DNA from: Paracoccus sulfuroxidans
Lineage (GTDB): Bacteria > Pseudomonadota > Alphaproteobacteria > Rhodobacterales > Rhodobacteraceae
DNA length: 64,000 nt
Direction: 5' to 3'
Assembly: GCF_007830335.1 (NCBI RefSeq)
Contig: NZ_VLKU01000015.1
Span: forward strand, 27,392-91,391
In this document: piece after piece, positions 8,796-18,169 of the stretch
Layout of the letters: each line of letters begins with the position of its first letter
How positions within the stretch are numbered: position 1 is the first letter of the stretch
Position numbers and translations under genes: made by a program
Notes under the pieces: generated by a model
Told to the model about the DNA's origin: nothing
The model's input: the letters and a program-made list of their open reading frames with translations, nothing else
Database searches by the model: none

Positions 8796-10229
8796 TCAGC
8801 GCGCCAGCGTCAGCAGCCGGTCGATGTCGACATGCGCTTCAAGGTGTTCGGCCAGCCGGTCCAGCACCGCCTCGACATCCGCGCCATAGCTCAGCGCCGA
8901 GACAGCCCCGAATTGCGCAAGCCATGCAGCGCGAAACCCGTCCGATGAGAAGAGGCCGTGCAGATAGGTGCCCGCCACCCGGCCATCGGCGCTGATCGCG
9001 CCTTCAGGCCCCGGCAGATGGGCGAAGGGGCGCCGGCAATCGGGCCCCGAGGTGCGGCCCATATGGATCTCATACCCGTCGATGGGCTGGCCCAGAGCCT
9101 CGCCCGCAATCCGCACGGTACGCTTTTCGCCCGCCATCTGCGTCTCGACATCCAGAAGCCCAAGCGCCTCATCCTCTCCGGCCAGCCCGTCATGGCCTTC
9201 GGGGTCAAGGATTCGCCGCCCCAAAAGCTGGTAGCCGCCGCAGATCCCCAGCACATGGCCGCCGCGTCGCAGATGCGCCGCAAGGTCGATGTCCCAGCCC
9301 TGCGCGCGCAGGAAGGCCAGATCGCCCCGCGTCGACTTCGACCCCGGCAGGATCACCACATCGGCATCCCCCGGCAGAGGCTGCCCCGGCGGCACCATCG
9401 TCAGCCGCACGCCCGGCTCGGTCGCCAGCGGGTCGAGATCGTCGAAATTGGCGATTCGCAACAGCATGGGACAAGCGATGTGCAGGCGGCCTTCGCCCCG
9501 GCTGCGGCGCAGATCGACAGCATCCTCGGCCGGAAGGCGGGCGGCGTCGGAAAACCACGGCACCAGCCCCAGATCCGGCCAGCCCGTGCGCGCCGTGATG
9601 ATCTGGCGGCCCTCATCAAACAGCGCAGGATCGCCCCGGAAGCGGTTGACGATGAACCCCTTTATCATCGCGGCATCTTCCGGATCGATGACCGACTGCG
9701 TGCCGACCAGCTGGGCAATGACGCCGCCCCGGTCGATGTCGCCCACCAGAATCACCGGCACATCCGCCGCCCGGGCAAAGCCCATATTCGCAATGTCACG
9801 AGGCCGCAGATTGACCTCGGCGGGACTGCCCGCACCCTCGACCAGCACCAGATCATGCGCCTGCCGCAGGCGGTTGAAGCTCTCCAGCACCGCCGTCATC
9901 AGCTGCGGCTTCAGACCCGCATAGTCACGCGCCGCCGCCCGCATGCGCGCCTGCCCCTGTACGACGACCTGCGCGGCGCGGTCGGTTTCGGGCTTGAGCA
10001 GGATCGGGTTCATATGAACCGAAGGCTCCAGCCCCGAGGCGCGGGCCTGCAAGGCCTGCGCGCGGCCGATCTCTCCGCCCTCGGGGGTGACGGCGGCATT
10101 GTTCGACATATTCTGCGGTTTGAAGGGTGCAACGCTGATCCCCCGCCGCAGCGCGGCGCGGCACAGGCCCGCCACCAGCAGCGACTTGCCCACATTCGAG
10201 CCCGTTCCCTGAATCATCAACGCCCGCAT
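8796..10229 (-). CDS. cobQ: cobyric acid synthase
   Basis: The 477-residue enzyme amidates adenosylcobyrinic a,c-diamide at four side chains, using glutamine and ATP, in cobalamin synthesis. The N-terminal ATP-binding half begins [20 protein letters not shown] with a P-loop-like motif and the family segment [14 protein letters not shown]. The C-terminal class I glutamine amidotransferase-like half carries the Cys nucleophile in [10 protein letters not shown]. The length is typical. No other cobalamin genes are in the window. It is divergent from secG and convergent with the SDR gene. Confidence 0.96.
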   Translation of the reverse strand: MRALMIQGTGSNVGKSLLVAGLCRAALRRGISVAPFKPQNMSNNAAVTPEGGEIGRAQALQARASGLEPSVHMNPILLKPETDRAAQVVVQGQARMRAAARDYAGLKPQLMTAVLESFNRLRQAHDLVLVEGAGSPAEVNLRPRDIANMGFARAADVPVILVGDIDRGGVIAQLVGTQSVIDPEDAAMIKGFIVNRFRGDPALFDEGRQIITARTGWPDLGLVPWFSDAARLPAEDAVDLRRSRGEGRLHIACPMLLRIANFDDLDPLATEPGVRLTMVPPGQPLPGDADVVILPGSKSTRGDLAFLRAQGWDIDLAAHLRRGGHVLGICGGYQLLGRRILDPEGHDGLAGEDEALGLLDVETQMAGEKRTVRIAGEALGQPIDGYEIHMGRTSGPDCRRPFAHLPGPEGAISADGRVAGTYLHGLFSSDGFRAAWLAQFGAVSALSYGADVEAVLDRLAEHLEAHVDIDRLLTLAR

Positions 10230-10298
10230 GGAAGCCTCCGCTTGCCTTCCCGTTCATGCGTGACTAGATAGGCGCGTCGCTGAATGAAAGGCCCCGTG

Positions 10299-10820
10299 GT
10301 GGAAAACGTCGTCCTTACCGTGCATCTGATCCTCGCAGTTCTGCTGATCGGTCTGGTGCTTCTGCAACGGTCCGAGGGTGGCGGACTTGGGATTGGCGGC
10401 GGCGGCGGTGGCGTCATGACCGGTCGTCAGGCCGCAAACGCCATGACCCGCCTGACCTGGATGCTGGCTGCGGGCTTCCTTGTGACCTCGCTGTCGCTGA
10501 CGGTCATTGCCGCGCGCAACTCCAGCAATGGCTCGATCGCCGACCAGCTGGACCTTGGCGGCGCACCCACGCAAAGCCTGCCGGGCATCGGCGAATACGC
10601 TCCGCCTCCGGGCGCCGGCACCACCGCTCCGGCCCCTGCACCCGCTGCGGGCTCGCCCATCACGCCGCCCGGCGCAACCGCGCCCGCGACTGAAGCCCCT
10701 GCGGCTGAAGCACCCGCTGCGGCAACCCCGGCTCCGGCCCCTGCGGCTGAAGCTCCTGCCGAAGCCGCGACGCCCGAGCCTGCTCCGGCGACACCAGCCA
10801 CGCCGGGCACCACCAACTGA
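10299..10820 (+). CDS. secG: SecG with long Ala/Pro-rich tail
   Basis: SecG assists the SecYEG inner-membrane translocon. The N-terminal part (VENVVLTVHLILAVLLIGLV, then LLQRSEGGGLG and a second helix) is the standard two-helix SecG. I use the GTG at 10299 because AAAGG sits 7 bases upstream and most relatives start MENVVL; an ATG at 10284 has no ribosome site. After the second helix about 100 residues are almost only Ala, Pro, Thr and Glu, with repeated PAAEAPA-like units. SecG proteins commonly end much earlier. A UUCG hairpin terminator follows. Confidence 0.93.
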   Translation: MENVVLTVHLILAVLLIGLVLLQRSEGGGLGIGGGGGGVMTGRQAANAMTRLTWMLAAGFLVTSLSLTVIAARNSSNGSIADQLDLGGAPTQSLPGIGEYAPPPGAGTTAPAPAPAAGSPITPPGATAPATEAPAAEAPAAATPAPAPAAEAPAEAATPEPAPATPATPGTTN

Positions 10821-10832
10821 TACCATTCATAG

Positions 10833-10852
10833 AGGGTGCTTCGGCACCCTTT
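10833..10852 (+). terminator. terminator after secG
   Basis: AGGGTGC and GCACCCT form a 7-bp stem closed by a TTCG tetraloop, followed by TT. It lies 13 bases after the secG stop. The T-run is short. Confidence 0.7.
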
Positions 10853-10967
10853 ACCACAACTTGCGGTCCGTTGCGGCCACGGGAAAAAACCGTTATAGGT
10901 TTACTCCCGTGATACCGGTCAGATTCGGACCGCGATCAGCTATTAGATAGACATCACGGGGGCCTCC

Positions 10968-12614
10968 ATGGCGCGTTACATTTTCATCACCGGCGGCGTG
11001 GTTTCATCCCTTGGCAAAGGCCTTGCCTCGGCGGCGCTTGGCGCGCTTCTGCAGGCGCGGGGCTATACGGTCCGTCTGCGCAAGCTCGACCCCTATCTGA
11101 ACGTCGACCCCGGCACGATGTCGCCCTTCGAACATGGGGAGGTTTTCGTCACCGACGATGGCGCGGAAACCGACCTGGACCTGGGCCATTACGAACGCTT
11201 CACCGGCGTTTCCGCCCGCCGGACCGACTCCGTCAGCTCGGGCCGCATCTATTCGAACGTGCTGGAGAAAGAGCGGCGCGGCGCCTATCTGGGCAAGACC
11301 ATTCAGGTCATTCCCCACGTCACCAATGAGATCAAGGACTTCCTCGCCGTCGGCGATGATGAGGTCGATTTCATGCTGTGCGAGATCGGCGGCACCGTCG
11401 GCGACATCGAGGGCCTGCCCTTCTTCGAGGCGATCCGCCAGTTCGCGCAGGACCGCCCGCGCGGCCAGTGCATCTTCATGCATCTGACGCTGCTGCCCTA
11501 TATGGCCGCCTCGGGTGAGCTGAAGACGAAGCCCACGCAGCACTCGGTCAAGGAACTGCGCTCGATCGGGATTGCGCCCGACGTGCTGGTCTGCCGCAGC
11601 GAGCAGCCGATTCCGGAAAAGGAACGCGCCAAGATCGCGCTTTTCTGTAACGTCCGCCCCGATGCGGTGATCCCGGCCTATGACCTGAAGACGATCTATG
11701 AAGCGCCGCTGGCCTATCACAAGGCCGGGCTTGATCAGGCGGTGCTGGATGCCTTCGGCATCTCGCCCGCGCCGCGCCCCGACATGACCCGTTGGGAAGA
11801 CGTGATGGACCGGCTGCAGAACGCCGAGGGCGAGGTCCGCATCGCCGTCGTCGGCAAGTACACCCAGCTTGAGGACGCCTATAAATCCGTGGCCGAGGCG
11901 CTGACCCATGGCGGCATGGCCAATCGCATCCGCGTCAAGGCCGAGTGGATCGACAGCGAGAAGCTGGAAGGCCCCGAAGGCCCGCATCTGCTGGACGGCT
12001 ATGGCGGCATTCTGGTGCCCGGCGGCTTTGGCGAGCGTGGGACCGAAGGCATGATCTCCGCCGCGAAATACGCCCGCGAAAAGAAGGTGCCCTATCTGGG
12101 CATCTGTCTGGGCATGCAGATGGCGGTGATCGAGGCCGCGCGCAACATGGCGGGCATTCCCGACGCGGGCTCGGAAGAGTTCGACCATGAGGCGGGCCAG
12201 AAACGCTTCACGCCGGTGGTCTATCTGCTGAAGGAATGGATCCAGGGCAATTACAAGGTCCAGCGCAAGCTCAGCGACGACAAGGGCGGTACCATGCGTC
12301 TGGGCGCCTATACCGCCTCGCTGAAGCCCGACACGCTGATCTCGCAGGTCTATGGCGGCGCGCTGGAGATCGAGGATCGCCACCGTCACCGCTATGAGGT
12401 CGACGCGACCTACAAGGACCAGCTGGAAAAGGCCGGGCTGACCTTCTCGGGGATGAGCCCGGACGGACGCCTGCCCGAGATCGTCGAGATCGACGGCCAC
12501 CCCTGGTTCATCGGCGTCCAGTTCCACCCGGAACTGAAGTCGAAACCCTTCAGCCCCGCGCCGCTTTTCGCCGATTTCGTGCGCGCCGCGAAAGAGGCCG
12601 AGCGGCTGGTCTGA
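10968..12614 (+). CDS. pyrG: CTP synthase
   Basis: The 548-residue enzyme aminates UTP to CTP with glutamine and ATP. The N-terminal synthetase domain starts [20 protein letters not shown], containing the conserved [10 protein letters not shown] loop. The C-terminal class I glutamine amidotransferase domain has the nucleophile Cys in [11 protein letters not shown] and the His/Glu pair in VQFHPE near the end. The length matches the family. It follows secG after an independent gap with a terminator, so it likely has its own promoter in 10853-10967. Confidence 0.98.
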   Translation: MARYIFITGGVVSSLGKGLASAALGALLQARGYTVRLRKLDPYLNVDPGTMSPFEHGEVFVTDDGAETDLDLGHYERFTGVSARRTDSVSSGRIYSNVLEKERRGAYLGKTIQVIPHVTNEIKDFLAVGDDEVDFMLCEIGGTVGDIEGLPFFEAIRQFAQDRPRGQCIFMHLTLLPYMAASGELKTKPTQHSVKELRSIGIAPDVLVCRSEQPIPEKERAKIALFCNVRPDAVIPAYDLKTIYEAPLAYHKAGLDQAVLDAFGISPAPRPDMTRWEDVMDRLQNAEGEVRIAVVGKYTQLEDAYKSVAEALTHGGMANRIRVKAEWIDSEKLEGPEGPHLLDGYGGILVPGGFGERGTEGMISAAKYAREKKVPYLGICLGMQMAVIEAARNMAGIPDAGSEEFDHEAGQKRFTPVVYLLKEWIQGNYKVQRKLSDDKGGTMRLGAYTASLKPDTLISQVYGGALEIEDRHRHRYEVDATYKDQLEKAGLTFSGMSPDGRLPEIVEIDGHPWFIGVQFHPELKSKPFSPAPLFADFVRAAKEAERLV

Positions 12615-12615
12615 C

Positions 12616-12632
12616 GCCCGCCTTGGGCGGGC
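12616..12632 (+). terminator. hairpin directly after pyrG
   Basis: GCCCGCC and GGCGGGC form a perfect 7-bp stem with a 3-base loop, 2 bases after the pyrG stop. There is no clear T-run, so it may act as an RNA 3' end or attenuator rather than a full intrinsic terminator. Confidence 0.5.
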
Positions 12633-12680
12633 TGGCCCTTACGGAACGGTTGGCGCATAGTGGCCCTGTTGGAGGGTTCC

Positions 12681-13130
12681 ATGCGTCTTCTACTTGCCCT
12701 TTTTCTGCTCGCCACCCCGGCGGCTGCCGATGCGCCGATCTTCGTGATCGACCAGACGCAGCTGCCCTTCGACCTTGGCCCCGGTGCGCCCGCGAATGCC
12801 CCGGCGCGCGCCGCGAATTCGCCCAATGCTGCGGCGAATTCCTCGGCAAGCTCGGCCAACAGCGGATCAAGCTTTGCCAATTCGCCACGCAATCCGGCGA
12901 ATGAAAAGCGGCTGATCTTCACCGCCGAGGGCAATGTTCTGGGCTATTACGCGCCCAACAACAGCGGCACGCTGAACCTCTTCGACGTGAACGGCAAGCG
13001 GGTCGCCTATCGCCCGCGCGGCTCGAAAAGCCTGTTCTCGAACGACGGGCGCTGGTGCGGCACGGTCGCGAGCAATCAGGGCGGCGGCTTTGCTTTCGGC
13101 ATTATTCAGGGCTGCGCGGGCCTTTTCTAG
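12681..13130 (+). CDS. secreted protein with Asn-centred heptad repeats
   Basis: I do not recognise this 149-residue protein. It begins MRLLLALFLLATPAAADA, a clear Sec signal peptide with an AxA cleavage site. The ATG at 12681 has GGAGG 5 bases upstream. Residues 37-75 consist of heptads of the form x-A-N-S/A-x-x-x: PANAPAR, AANSPNA, AANSSAS, SANSGSS, FANSPRN, PANEKRL. The C-terminal half (LIFTAEGNVLGYYAPNNSG, later NLFDVNGKRVAYRP and DGRWCGTV) looks like a small beta domain. Export to the periplasm or outside is likely. Function is unknown. It stands alone between pyrG and ppk2. Confidence 0.8.
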   Translation: MRLLLALFLLATPAAADAPIFVIDQTQLPFDLGPGAPANAPARAANSPNAAANSSASSANSGSSFANSPRNPANEKRLIFTAEGNVLGYYAPNNSGTLNLFDVNGKRVAYRPRGSKSLFSNDGRWCGTVASNQGGGFAFGIIQGCAGLF

Positions 13131-13227
13131 GCAAAATGCGCTGGCCGCGCCCGGTTTTGGGCCGCTTTAACCACATTGTCACAATCGGGGATTACACCGC
13201 CGCCAACCGTCAGGAGATCAGGACGCA

Positions 13228-14133
13228 ATGAACGACGCACCCAAGGATTGGTTCCAGGCGGAACTGCAGGAAACGCTGGACGAAGATATCGAGATCGAGC
13301 TGGAGGACGCGGTCCTCTCGCAAGAGATCGCCCGCATCTATCGCGGCAGCCACCCCCATCAGATGGACCGCGCGACCTATTTCCGGGAATTGCTGCGGCT
13401 TCAGTCCGAACTGATCCGGTTGCAGGACTGGGTCAGCTATCACAAGGAAAAGGTCGTCGTCATTTTCGAGGGCCGCGACAGCGCCGGAAAGGGCGGCGCG
13501 ATCAAGCGCATCACCCAGCGTCTGAACCCGCGCGTCTGCCGCGTGGTCGCCCTGCCCGCGCCCTCGGACCGCGAAAAGACGCAATGGTATTTCCAGCGCT
13601 ACGTTCCGCACCTGCCCGCCGGGGGCGAGATCGTCCTCTTTGACCGCAGCTGGTACAACCGCGCCGGCGTCGAGCGGGTGATGGGCTTTGCCACCGAAGA
13701 TCAGGTCGCGCAGTTTTTCGACGACGTCCCGGAATTCGAACGCATGCTGCTGCGCTCGGGCATCCGGTTGGTGAAATACTGGTTCTCGATCACCGATGAG
13801 GAACAGCAGATGCGCTTTCTCATGCGCATCCACGACCCGCTGAAACAGTGGAAACTGTCGCCGATGGACCTGCAATCCCGCGTCCGCTGGGAGGATTACA
13901 CCTATGCCAAGGAAGAGATGTTCGAGCGCACGAACATCCCCGAAGCGCCCTGGTACATCGTCCCCGGCAATGACAAGAAGCGCGCGCGGCTGAACTGCAT
14001 CTCGCACCTCCTCGACCAGATCCCCTACGAGAATGTGCCCCATGAAGAGGTCGCCCTGCCCGACCGCATCTTCAACCCCGACTATGAGCGCGAGATCCTG
14101 CCGCACGACCTTTACGTGCCGCAGAAATACTGA
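13228..14133 (+). CDS. ppk2: polyphosphate kinase 2
   Basis: The 301-residue class I PPK2 uses polyphosphate to phosphorylate nucleoside diphosphates such as GDP or ADP. It shows the Walker A-like loop GRDSAGKGGAIKR and the Walker B/lid region LFDRSWYNRAGVERVMGF, followed by SPMDLQSRVRWEDYTYAKE. Length and single-domain build suit class I enzymes. AGGAGATCAGGA precedes the ATG. The preference for ADP or GDP cannot be read from sequence alone. It is a monocistronic candidate: the flanking gaps are 97 and 153 bases. Confidence 0.93.
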   Translation: MNDAPKDWFQAELQETLDEDIEIELEDAVLSQEIARIYRGSHPHQMDRATYFRELLRLQSELIRLQDWVSYHKEKVVVIFEGRDSAGKGGAIKRITQRLNPRVCRVVALPAPSDREKTQWYFQRYVPHLPAGGEIVLFDRSWYNRAGVERVMGFATEDQVAQFFDDVPEFERMLLRSGIRLVKYWFSITDEEQQMRFLMRIHDPLKQWKLSPMDLQSRVRWEDYTYAKEEMFERTNIPEAPWYIVPGNDKKRARLNCISHLLDQIPYENVPHEEVALPDRIFNPDYEREILPHDLYVPQKY

Positions 14134-14286
14134 CGCATCACGGCCCGAGACCGGCCTGCAGGGCATCCCGCCTTGCAGGTCGCCCCTTCCCCTACGGAAC
14201 CCTGTGGGCGCGATTTGCCCGGAAAATTTTGCTAGATCACCAGTTTCTTCACTTGTTAATGGCACCAGCGCATCTATGATCGCCCC

Positions 14287-14742
14287 ATGTTCCGTAATCT
14301 TCTCAGCCGCCTTTTTTCCGACGAACCGCAGCCCTCGGCCCTGAACAGCCAGGATAGCGAAGTCGCCATCGCCGCCCTGCTGGTGCGCATCGCCCGCGCA
14401 GACGACCATTATGGCAAGGCCGAGATGCAGCGCATCGACGAGGTGCTGATGCGTCGGCGCAATCTGGACGCCTCGCAGGCCGCCGAGCGCCGCGCCGCAG
14501 CCGAGATGATCGAGGCCGAGGCCCCCGATACCGTCCGCTTCACCCGCCACATCAAAGAGCGCATCTCGCTGGAGGATCGCATCGGCGTCATCGCCGCGAT
14601 GTGGGAAATCGTCTACGCCGATGGCAAGCGCTCGGCCAGTGAAGAGACGCTGGTGCGTCTGGTCGCAGGCCTTCTGGGCATCCCGGATCGCGATTCGGCG
14701 CTGGCGCGTCAGGGCGTGCTGGCCAGCATGGGTCTGGAATAG
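14287..14742 (+). CDS. TerB-like (tellurite resistance family) protein
   Basis: The 151-residue, mostly helical protein has the TerB-type pattern of an acidic helix pair. Examples are AALLVRIARADDHYGKAEMQ and, later, AAMWEIVYADGKRSASEE, which repeat the family's A-D-G/H-x-x-x-x-E metal-site-like motif. Proteins of this group are cytoplasmic and often bind divalent metal; their physiological role is unclear outside ter operons. No terACDE neighbours are present, so tellurite resistance should not be assumed. It lies upstream of an ABC operon with a 77-base gap. Confidence 0.8.
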   Translation: MFRNLLSRLFSDEPQPSALNSQDSEVAIAALLVRIARADDHYGKAEMQRIDEVLMRRRNLDASQAAERRAAAEMIEAEAPDTVRFTRHIKERISLEDRIGVIAAMWEIVYADGKRSASEETLVRLVAGLLGIPDRDSALARQGVLASMGLE

Positions 14743-14819
14743 CTCATTCTGGTTCGCAGGCCCCGCAGGGACCCAACGAAACCATTGCATTCCCGCCATA
14801 AATATCGCCTCATGACGGC

Positions 14820-15632
14820 ATGATGACGAACGCCGAAACGCCCCTTTCCCCACCGGATGCGACATCCGTGATCGAGGTTCAGGACCTCTATAAATCCTAC
14901 GGGAATCTTGAGGTTTTGAAGGGCGTCAGCCTGCGCGCCCCGCGCGGCCATGTCATCAGCCTGATCGGTTCTTCCGGATCGGGCAAATCCACGCTTCTGC
15001 GCTGCTGCAACCTGCTGGAGGACAGCCAGTCCGGCGAAATCCTGTTCGAGGGCGAGCCGGTGCGCTGGAAAAAGACCTCCTCCGGTCGGGTCGCGGCCGA
15101 CCGCGCGCAGGTCACGCGGATGCGCACCAATCTGTCGATGGTGTTCCAGCAGTTCAATCTGTGGTCCCATCTGACCGTCCTGCAAAACGTGATGGAGGCT
15201 CCGGTCACCGTGCTTGGCCGCAGCCGGGCCGAGGTCGAGCCTCGGGCCCGCGAACTTCTGGCCAAGGTGGGCATCGGCGACAAGGCCGACGCCTGGCCCG
15301 CACAGCTTTCGGGGGGCCAGCAACAGCGCGCGGCCATCGCCCGGGCGCTTTGCATGGAGCCGAAGGCGCTGCTGCTGGATGAGCCCACCAGCGCGCTTGA
15401 CCCCGAACTGCAGCAGGAGGTCGTGAAGGTCATCAAGGCACTGGCCGCCGAGCATCGGACGATGCTGCTGGTGACCCATGACATGCGGCTGGCCGCCGAT
15501 GTCAGCGATCACGTCGTCTTCCTGCATCAGGGCCGGATCGAAGAACAAGGCCCACCCGCACAGCTTTTCGGCGCGCCAAAGACCGAACGTCTGTGCCAAT
15601 TCCTGAGCGCCAGCATGGCGCCTCAGGCTTAA
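14820..15632 (+). CDS. polar amino-acid ABC importer, ATPase
   Basis: The 270-residue ATPase is of the HisP/OccP type and powers uptake through the permeases encoded downstream. It has Walker A GSSGSGKST, Q-loop FQQFNLW, signature LSGGQQQR, Walker B LLLDEPTSALD and the switch His in LLVTHDMRLA. Two ATG codons are adjacent (14820 and 14823). It is the first gene of a five-gene set: ATPase, binding protein, two permeases and a glutamine-synthetase-like enzyme. Confidence 0.95.
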   Translation: MMTNAETPLSPPDATSVIEVQDLYKSYGNLEVLKGVSLRAPRGHVISLIGSSGSGKSTLLRCCNLLEDSQSGEILFEGEPVRWKKTSSGRVAADRAQVTRMRTNLSMVFQQFNLWSHLTVLQNVMEAPVTVLGRSRAEVEPRARELLAKVGIGDKADAWPAQLSGGQQQRAAIARALCMEPKALLLDEPTSALDPELQQEVVKVIKALAAEHRTMLLVTHDMRLAADVSDHVVFLHQGRIEEQGPPAQLFGAPKTERLCQFLSASMAPQA

Positions 15633-15684
15633 GAACCCGCGCGGCCCAAAGCCGCCCGAAGAAGACCAACAGGAGAGCCAAAGA

Positions 15685-16416
15685 ATGAAAAAACTGATCC
15701 TCGCCGCCACCGCAATCGCCCTGACCAGCGGCGCCGCCATGGCCGCACCCGTGCGCATCGCCACCGAGGGCGCCTACCCTCCCTACAACCTCGTCAATGA
15801 CCAAACCGGTCAGGTCGACGGGTTCGAGGTCGAGCTGGGCAATGAGCTGTGCAAGCGCGCCCAGCTGGAATGCACCTGGGTCAAGAACGACTGGGATTCG
15901 ATCATCCCGAACCTGGTTTCGTCGAACTATGATGCGATCATGGCGGGCATGAGCATCACCGAGGAACGCAAGAAGGCCGTGTCCTTCACGCAGGCCTATT
16001 ACCCGCCGAACCCCTCGGCCTATGCGGCCCCTACCGCCGACACCAATGTCGAGGCGGGCGTCGTCGCGGCGCAGACCAACACCATTCAGGCGGCCCATGT
16101 GGCCGAAAGCGGCGCGACGCTGCTGGAATTCGCCACCCCCGACGAAGCCGTTGGCGCGGTCCGCAACGGTGAGGCCGAGGCCGTCTTTGCCGACAAGGAC
16201 TTCCTCGTTCCGATCGTCGAGCAGTCGGGCGGTGCCATGGTCTGGGTCGAGGGCAAGGATGACATCCCGCTGGGCGATGGCATCGGCATGGCCGTGCGCC
16301 AGTCCGACACCGAGCTGAAGGACAAGTTCGACGCCGCCATCAAGTCGATGAAAGACGATGGCACGCTGAACACGCTGTCGAAGAAGTGGTTCGGCGAAGA
16401 CGCCCTGCAGTTCTGA
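15685..16416 (+). CDS. periplasmic amino-acid-binding protein
   Basis: This 243-residue member of the solute-binding protein family 3 begins MKKLILAATAIALTSGAAMA, a Sec signal with cleavage after AMA. The mature part starts with the classic APVRIATEGAYPPYN, then GFEVELGNELCKRA and YDAIMAGMSITEERKK, as in histidine/lysine/arginine/octopine-binding proteins. It delivers ligand to the two permeases. The exact ligand is not evident; the downstream GS-like gene hints at a nitrogen compound such as a basic amino acid or polyamine. AGGAGAG precedes the ATG. Confidence 0.94.
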   Translation: MKKLILAATAIALTSGAAMAAPVRIATEGAYPPYNLVNDQTGQVDGFEVELGNELCKRAQLECTWVKNDWDSIIPNLVSSNYDAIMAGMSITEERKKAVSFTQAYYPPNPSAYAAPTADTNVEAGVVAAQTNTIQAAHVAESGATLLEFATPDEAVGAVRNGEAEAVFADKDFLVPIVEQSGGAMVWVEGKDDIPLGDGIGMAVRQSDTELKDKFDAAIKSMKDDGTLNTLSKKWFGEDALQF

Positions 16417-16463
16417 CATGAAACTTGCCCCGTCCGTTTCCGGGCGGGGCCAGCAGGTGCCCG

Positions 16464-17342
16464 ATGTTCGCTTACTGCGCTGATCCCAAGTCGCTCGAAG
16501 GGCTGGAATGGCTGTCGTGTTATCTCACGTCGGGCGCCCATCGGCTCTTTTATCTGTCCTTCGGCACGGTCATCCTGCTTTTGCTGATCACCGCGCCGGT
16601 GGCGCTTTTGTTTGGCTTCGGCGGTGCCATGGCCTCGCGCTCGCGCTTTGCGCCGCTGCGCTGGTTCGGGCGCATCTACACCTCGATGGTGCGGGGCGTG
16701 CCGGACATCATCTTCTTCCTGTTCGTGCCGATTGCGCTGGATCAGGCGTTCGAATGGCTGCGCGCCAAGGTCTATTGCGACCCCTCGGTCCCGATCCGGC
16801 AGGGCAATGAGTTTCTGGTCTGCCCGGCTGCCAAACTGCCGCTTTCAACCGCGCCGGAATGGATCCATCAGGCCTATGGCATCACGCTGGCAGTCATCGC
16901 GTTTTCGGTCGTGTTCGGGGCCTTCGCGGCGAATGTGCTTTACGGCGCGATGAATGCCGTGCCCCGCGCCCAGCTGGAAACGGCCGAAGCCTACGGCATG
17001 TCGCCCCGGCAGGTGAACCGCCGCATCCTGATCCCGCAGATGTGGACCTATGCGCTGCCGGGCCTGTCGAACCTGTGGATGATCCTGATCAAGGCCACGC
17101 CCCTGCTGTTCGTCCTGGGGGTCGAGGATATCGTCTATTGGGCGCGCGAGCTGGGCTCGTCAAAGACCAATGCCTATGCCTATCCGCATCCCGACTGGCG
17201 GCTTTACTATTTCCTGGGGATTTTGGTGTTCTATCTGCTGATGACCTGGGGGTCCGAGCGTGTCTTCGCCCGCATCCGGCGCCGCCTGTCCTCGGGTCAG
17301 GCCACCGCCGCCGGTGAGGCGATGCGAAAGGCCCCGGCATGA
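16464..17342 (+). CDS. polar amino-acid ABC permease 1
   Basis: This 292-residue inner-membrane permease of the HisM/HisQ family has about five helices and the cytoplasmic EAA loop (ETAEAYGMSPRQVNRRILIP). I start at ATG 16464 (AGGTG upstream; MFAYCADPKSLEGLEW). A periplasmic insertion of roughly 45 residues, with Cys and Pro (YCDPSVPIRQGNEFLVCPAA), separates helices and is longer than in standard HisM. It overlaps the next permease by ATGA, so the two are made together. Confidence 0.92.
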   Translation: MFAYCADPKSLEGLEWLSCYLTSGAHRLFYLSFGTVILLLLITAPVALLFGFGGAMASRSRFAPLRWFGRIYTSMVRGVPDIIFFLFVPIALDQAFEWLRAKVYCDPSVPIRQGNEFLVCPAAKLPLSTAPEWIHQAYGITLAVIAFSVVFGAFAANVLYGAMNAVPRAQLETAEAYGMSPRQVNRRILIPQMWTYALPGLSNLWMILIKATPLLFVLGVEDIVYWARELGSSKTNAYAYPHPDWRLYYFLGILVFYLLMTWGSERVFARIRRRLSSGQATAAGEAMRKAPA

Positions 17343-18166
17343 ACCAGTGCATCGAGACCATCCAGAACTATGCCCTGCGCTCCATCGGTCTGGGCGAGCG
17401 GATGTTGCCCCGCAGCGACTTCACGCTGTGCGAACAGGTCGTGCTGATCGGCTCGGGCCTGATCTGGAACATCTATTTCGCCACGCTGGCGCTGTGCTTC
17501 GGCTTTGTCCTTGCCAATGCGCTGGCACTGGCCAAGGGCTCGCGCAACCCGTTCCTGCGCCGCCCGGCGGAGGCCTTCATCTTCCTGTTCCGTGGCAGCC
17601 CGCTGTTTATCCAGTTCTTCCTGGCCTATGAGGCACTGGTCATGCTGCCGCGCGCGGGCTTCGAGATTTTCGGGCTGACCATCCACACCTCATGGATGAC
17701 CAAGGCCTGGGCCGGGGCGCTTCTGGTCCTGACGCTGAACACCGCCGCCTATTCGGCCGAGATCTTTCACGGCGCGCTGCGCAACGTCCCGAAGGGCGAT
17801 CTGGAGGCCGCCGACGCCTATGGCCTGACCGGCTGGCCGCGCTTTCGCCGCATCGTCTGGCCGATCAGCATGCGTCTGGCCTGGCCCGCCTACACGAATG
17901 AGGCGATCTTCCTGTTTCATGCGACAACGCTGGTCTTTTTCTCGGGCTTCCCCGCGTTCCAGCAGAAGGGCGATACGCTTTATTACGCCAGCTATCTGGC
18001 CGACAAGACCTTCAACCCCTTCGTGGCCTACCCCATCGCGGCGGTCTATTTCATCATTATGACCCTGTGCCTCATCGGGCTTTTCGGGATCATCAACCGG
18101 CGTCTCAACCGCCACATGCCCGGCGCGGCAGCGAAGATCCGCTACCGGCCCAATCTTGTCAGGTGA
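17339..18166 (+). CDS. polar amino-acid ABC permease 2
   Basis: This is the 275-residue partner permease, with an EAA loop (LEAADAYGLTGWPRFRRIVWP) and five or so helices. The start codon overlaps the stop of permease 1. Together the two form the heterodimeric membrane channel for the ATPase at 14820 and the binding protein at 15685. The C-terminus ends in a basic stretch (NRRLNRHMPGAAAKIRYRP) on the cytoplasmic side. The next gene starts 3 bases after the stop. Confidence 0.92.
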   Translation: MNQCIETIQNYALRSIGLGERMLPRSDFTLCEQVVLIGSGLIWNIYFATLALCFGFVLANALALAKGSRNPFLRRPAEAFIFLFRGSPLFIQFFLAYEALVMLPRAGFEIFGLTIHTSWMTKAWAGALLVLTLNTAAYSAEIFHGALRNVPKGDLEAADAYGLTGWPRFRRIVWPISMRLAWPAYTNEAIFLFHATTLVFFSGFPAFQQKGDTLYYASYLADKTFNPFVAYPIAAVYFIIMTLCLIGLFGIINRRLNRHMPGAAAKIRYRPNLVR

Positions 18167-18169
18167 CAC

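Noticed and set aside
11004..12527. 507-residue minus-strand frame within pyrG
   Set aside because: It lies entirely inside CTP synthase and has shadow-type composition.
14287..14742. Tellurite resistance determinant
   Set aside because: Only a TerB-like fold is present and no other ter gene is nearby, so a resistance role is not supported.
13210..14865. 551-residue minus-strand frame across ppk2 and the TerB-like gene
   Set aside because: It is the shadow of two convincing plus-strand genes and shows no domain pattern.
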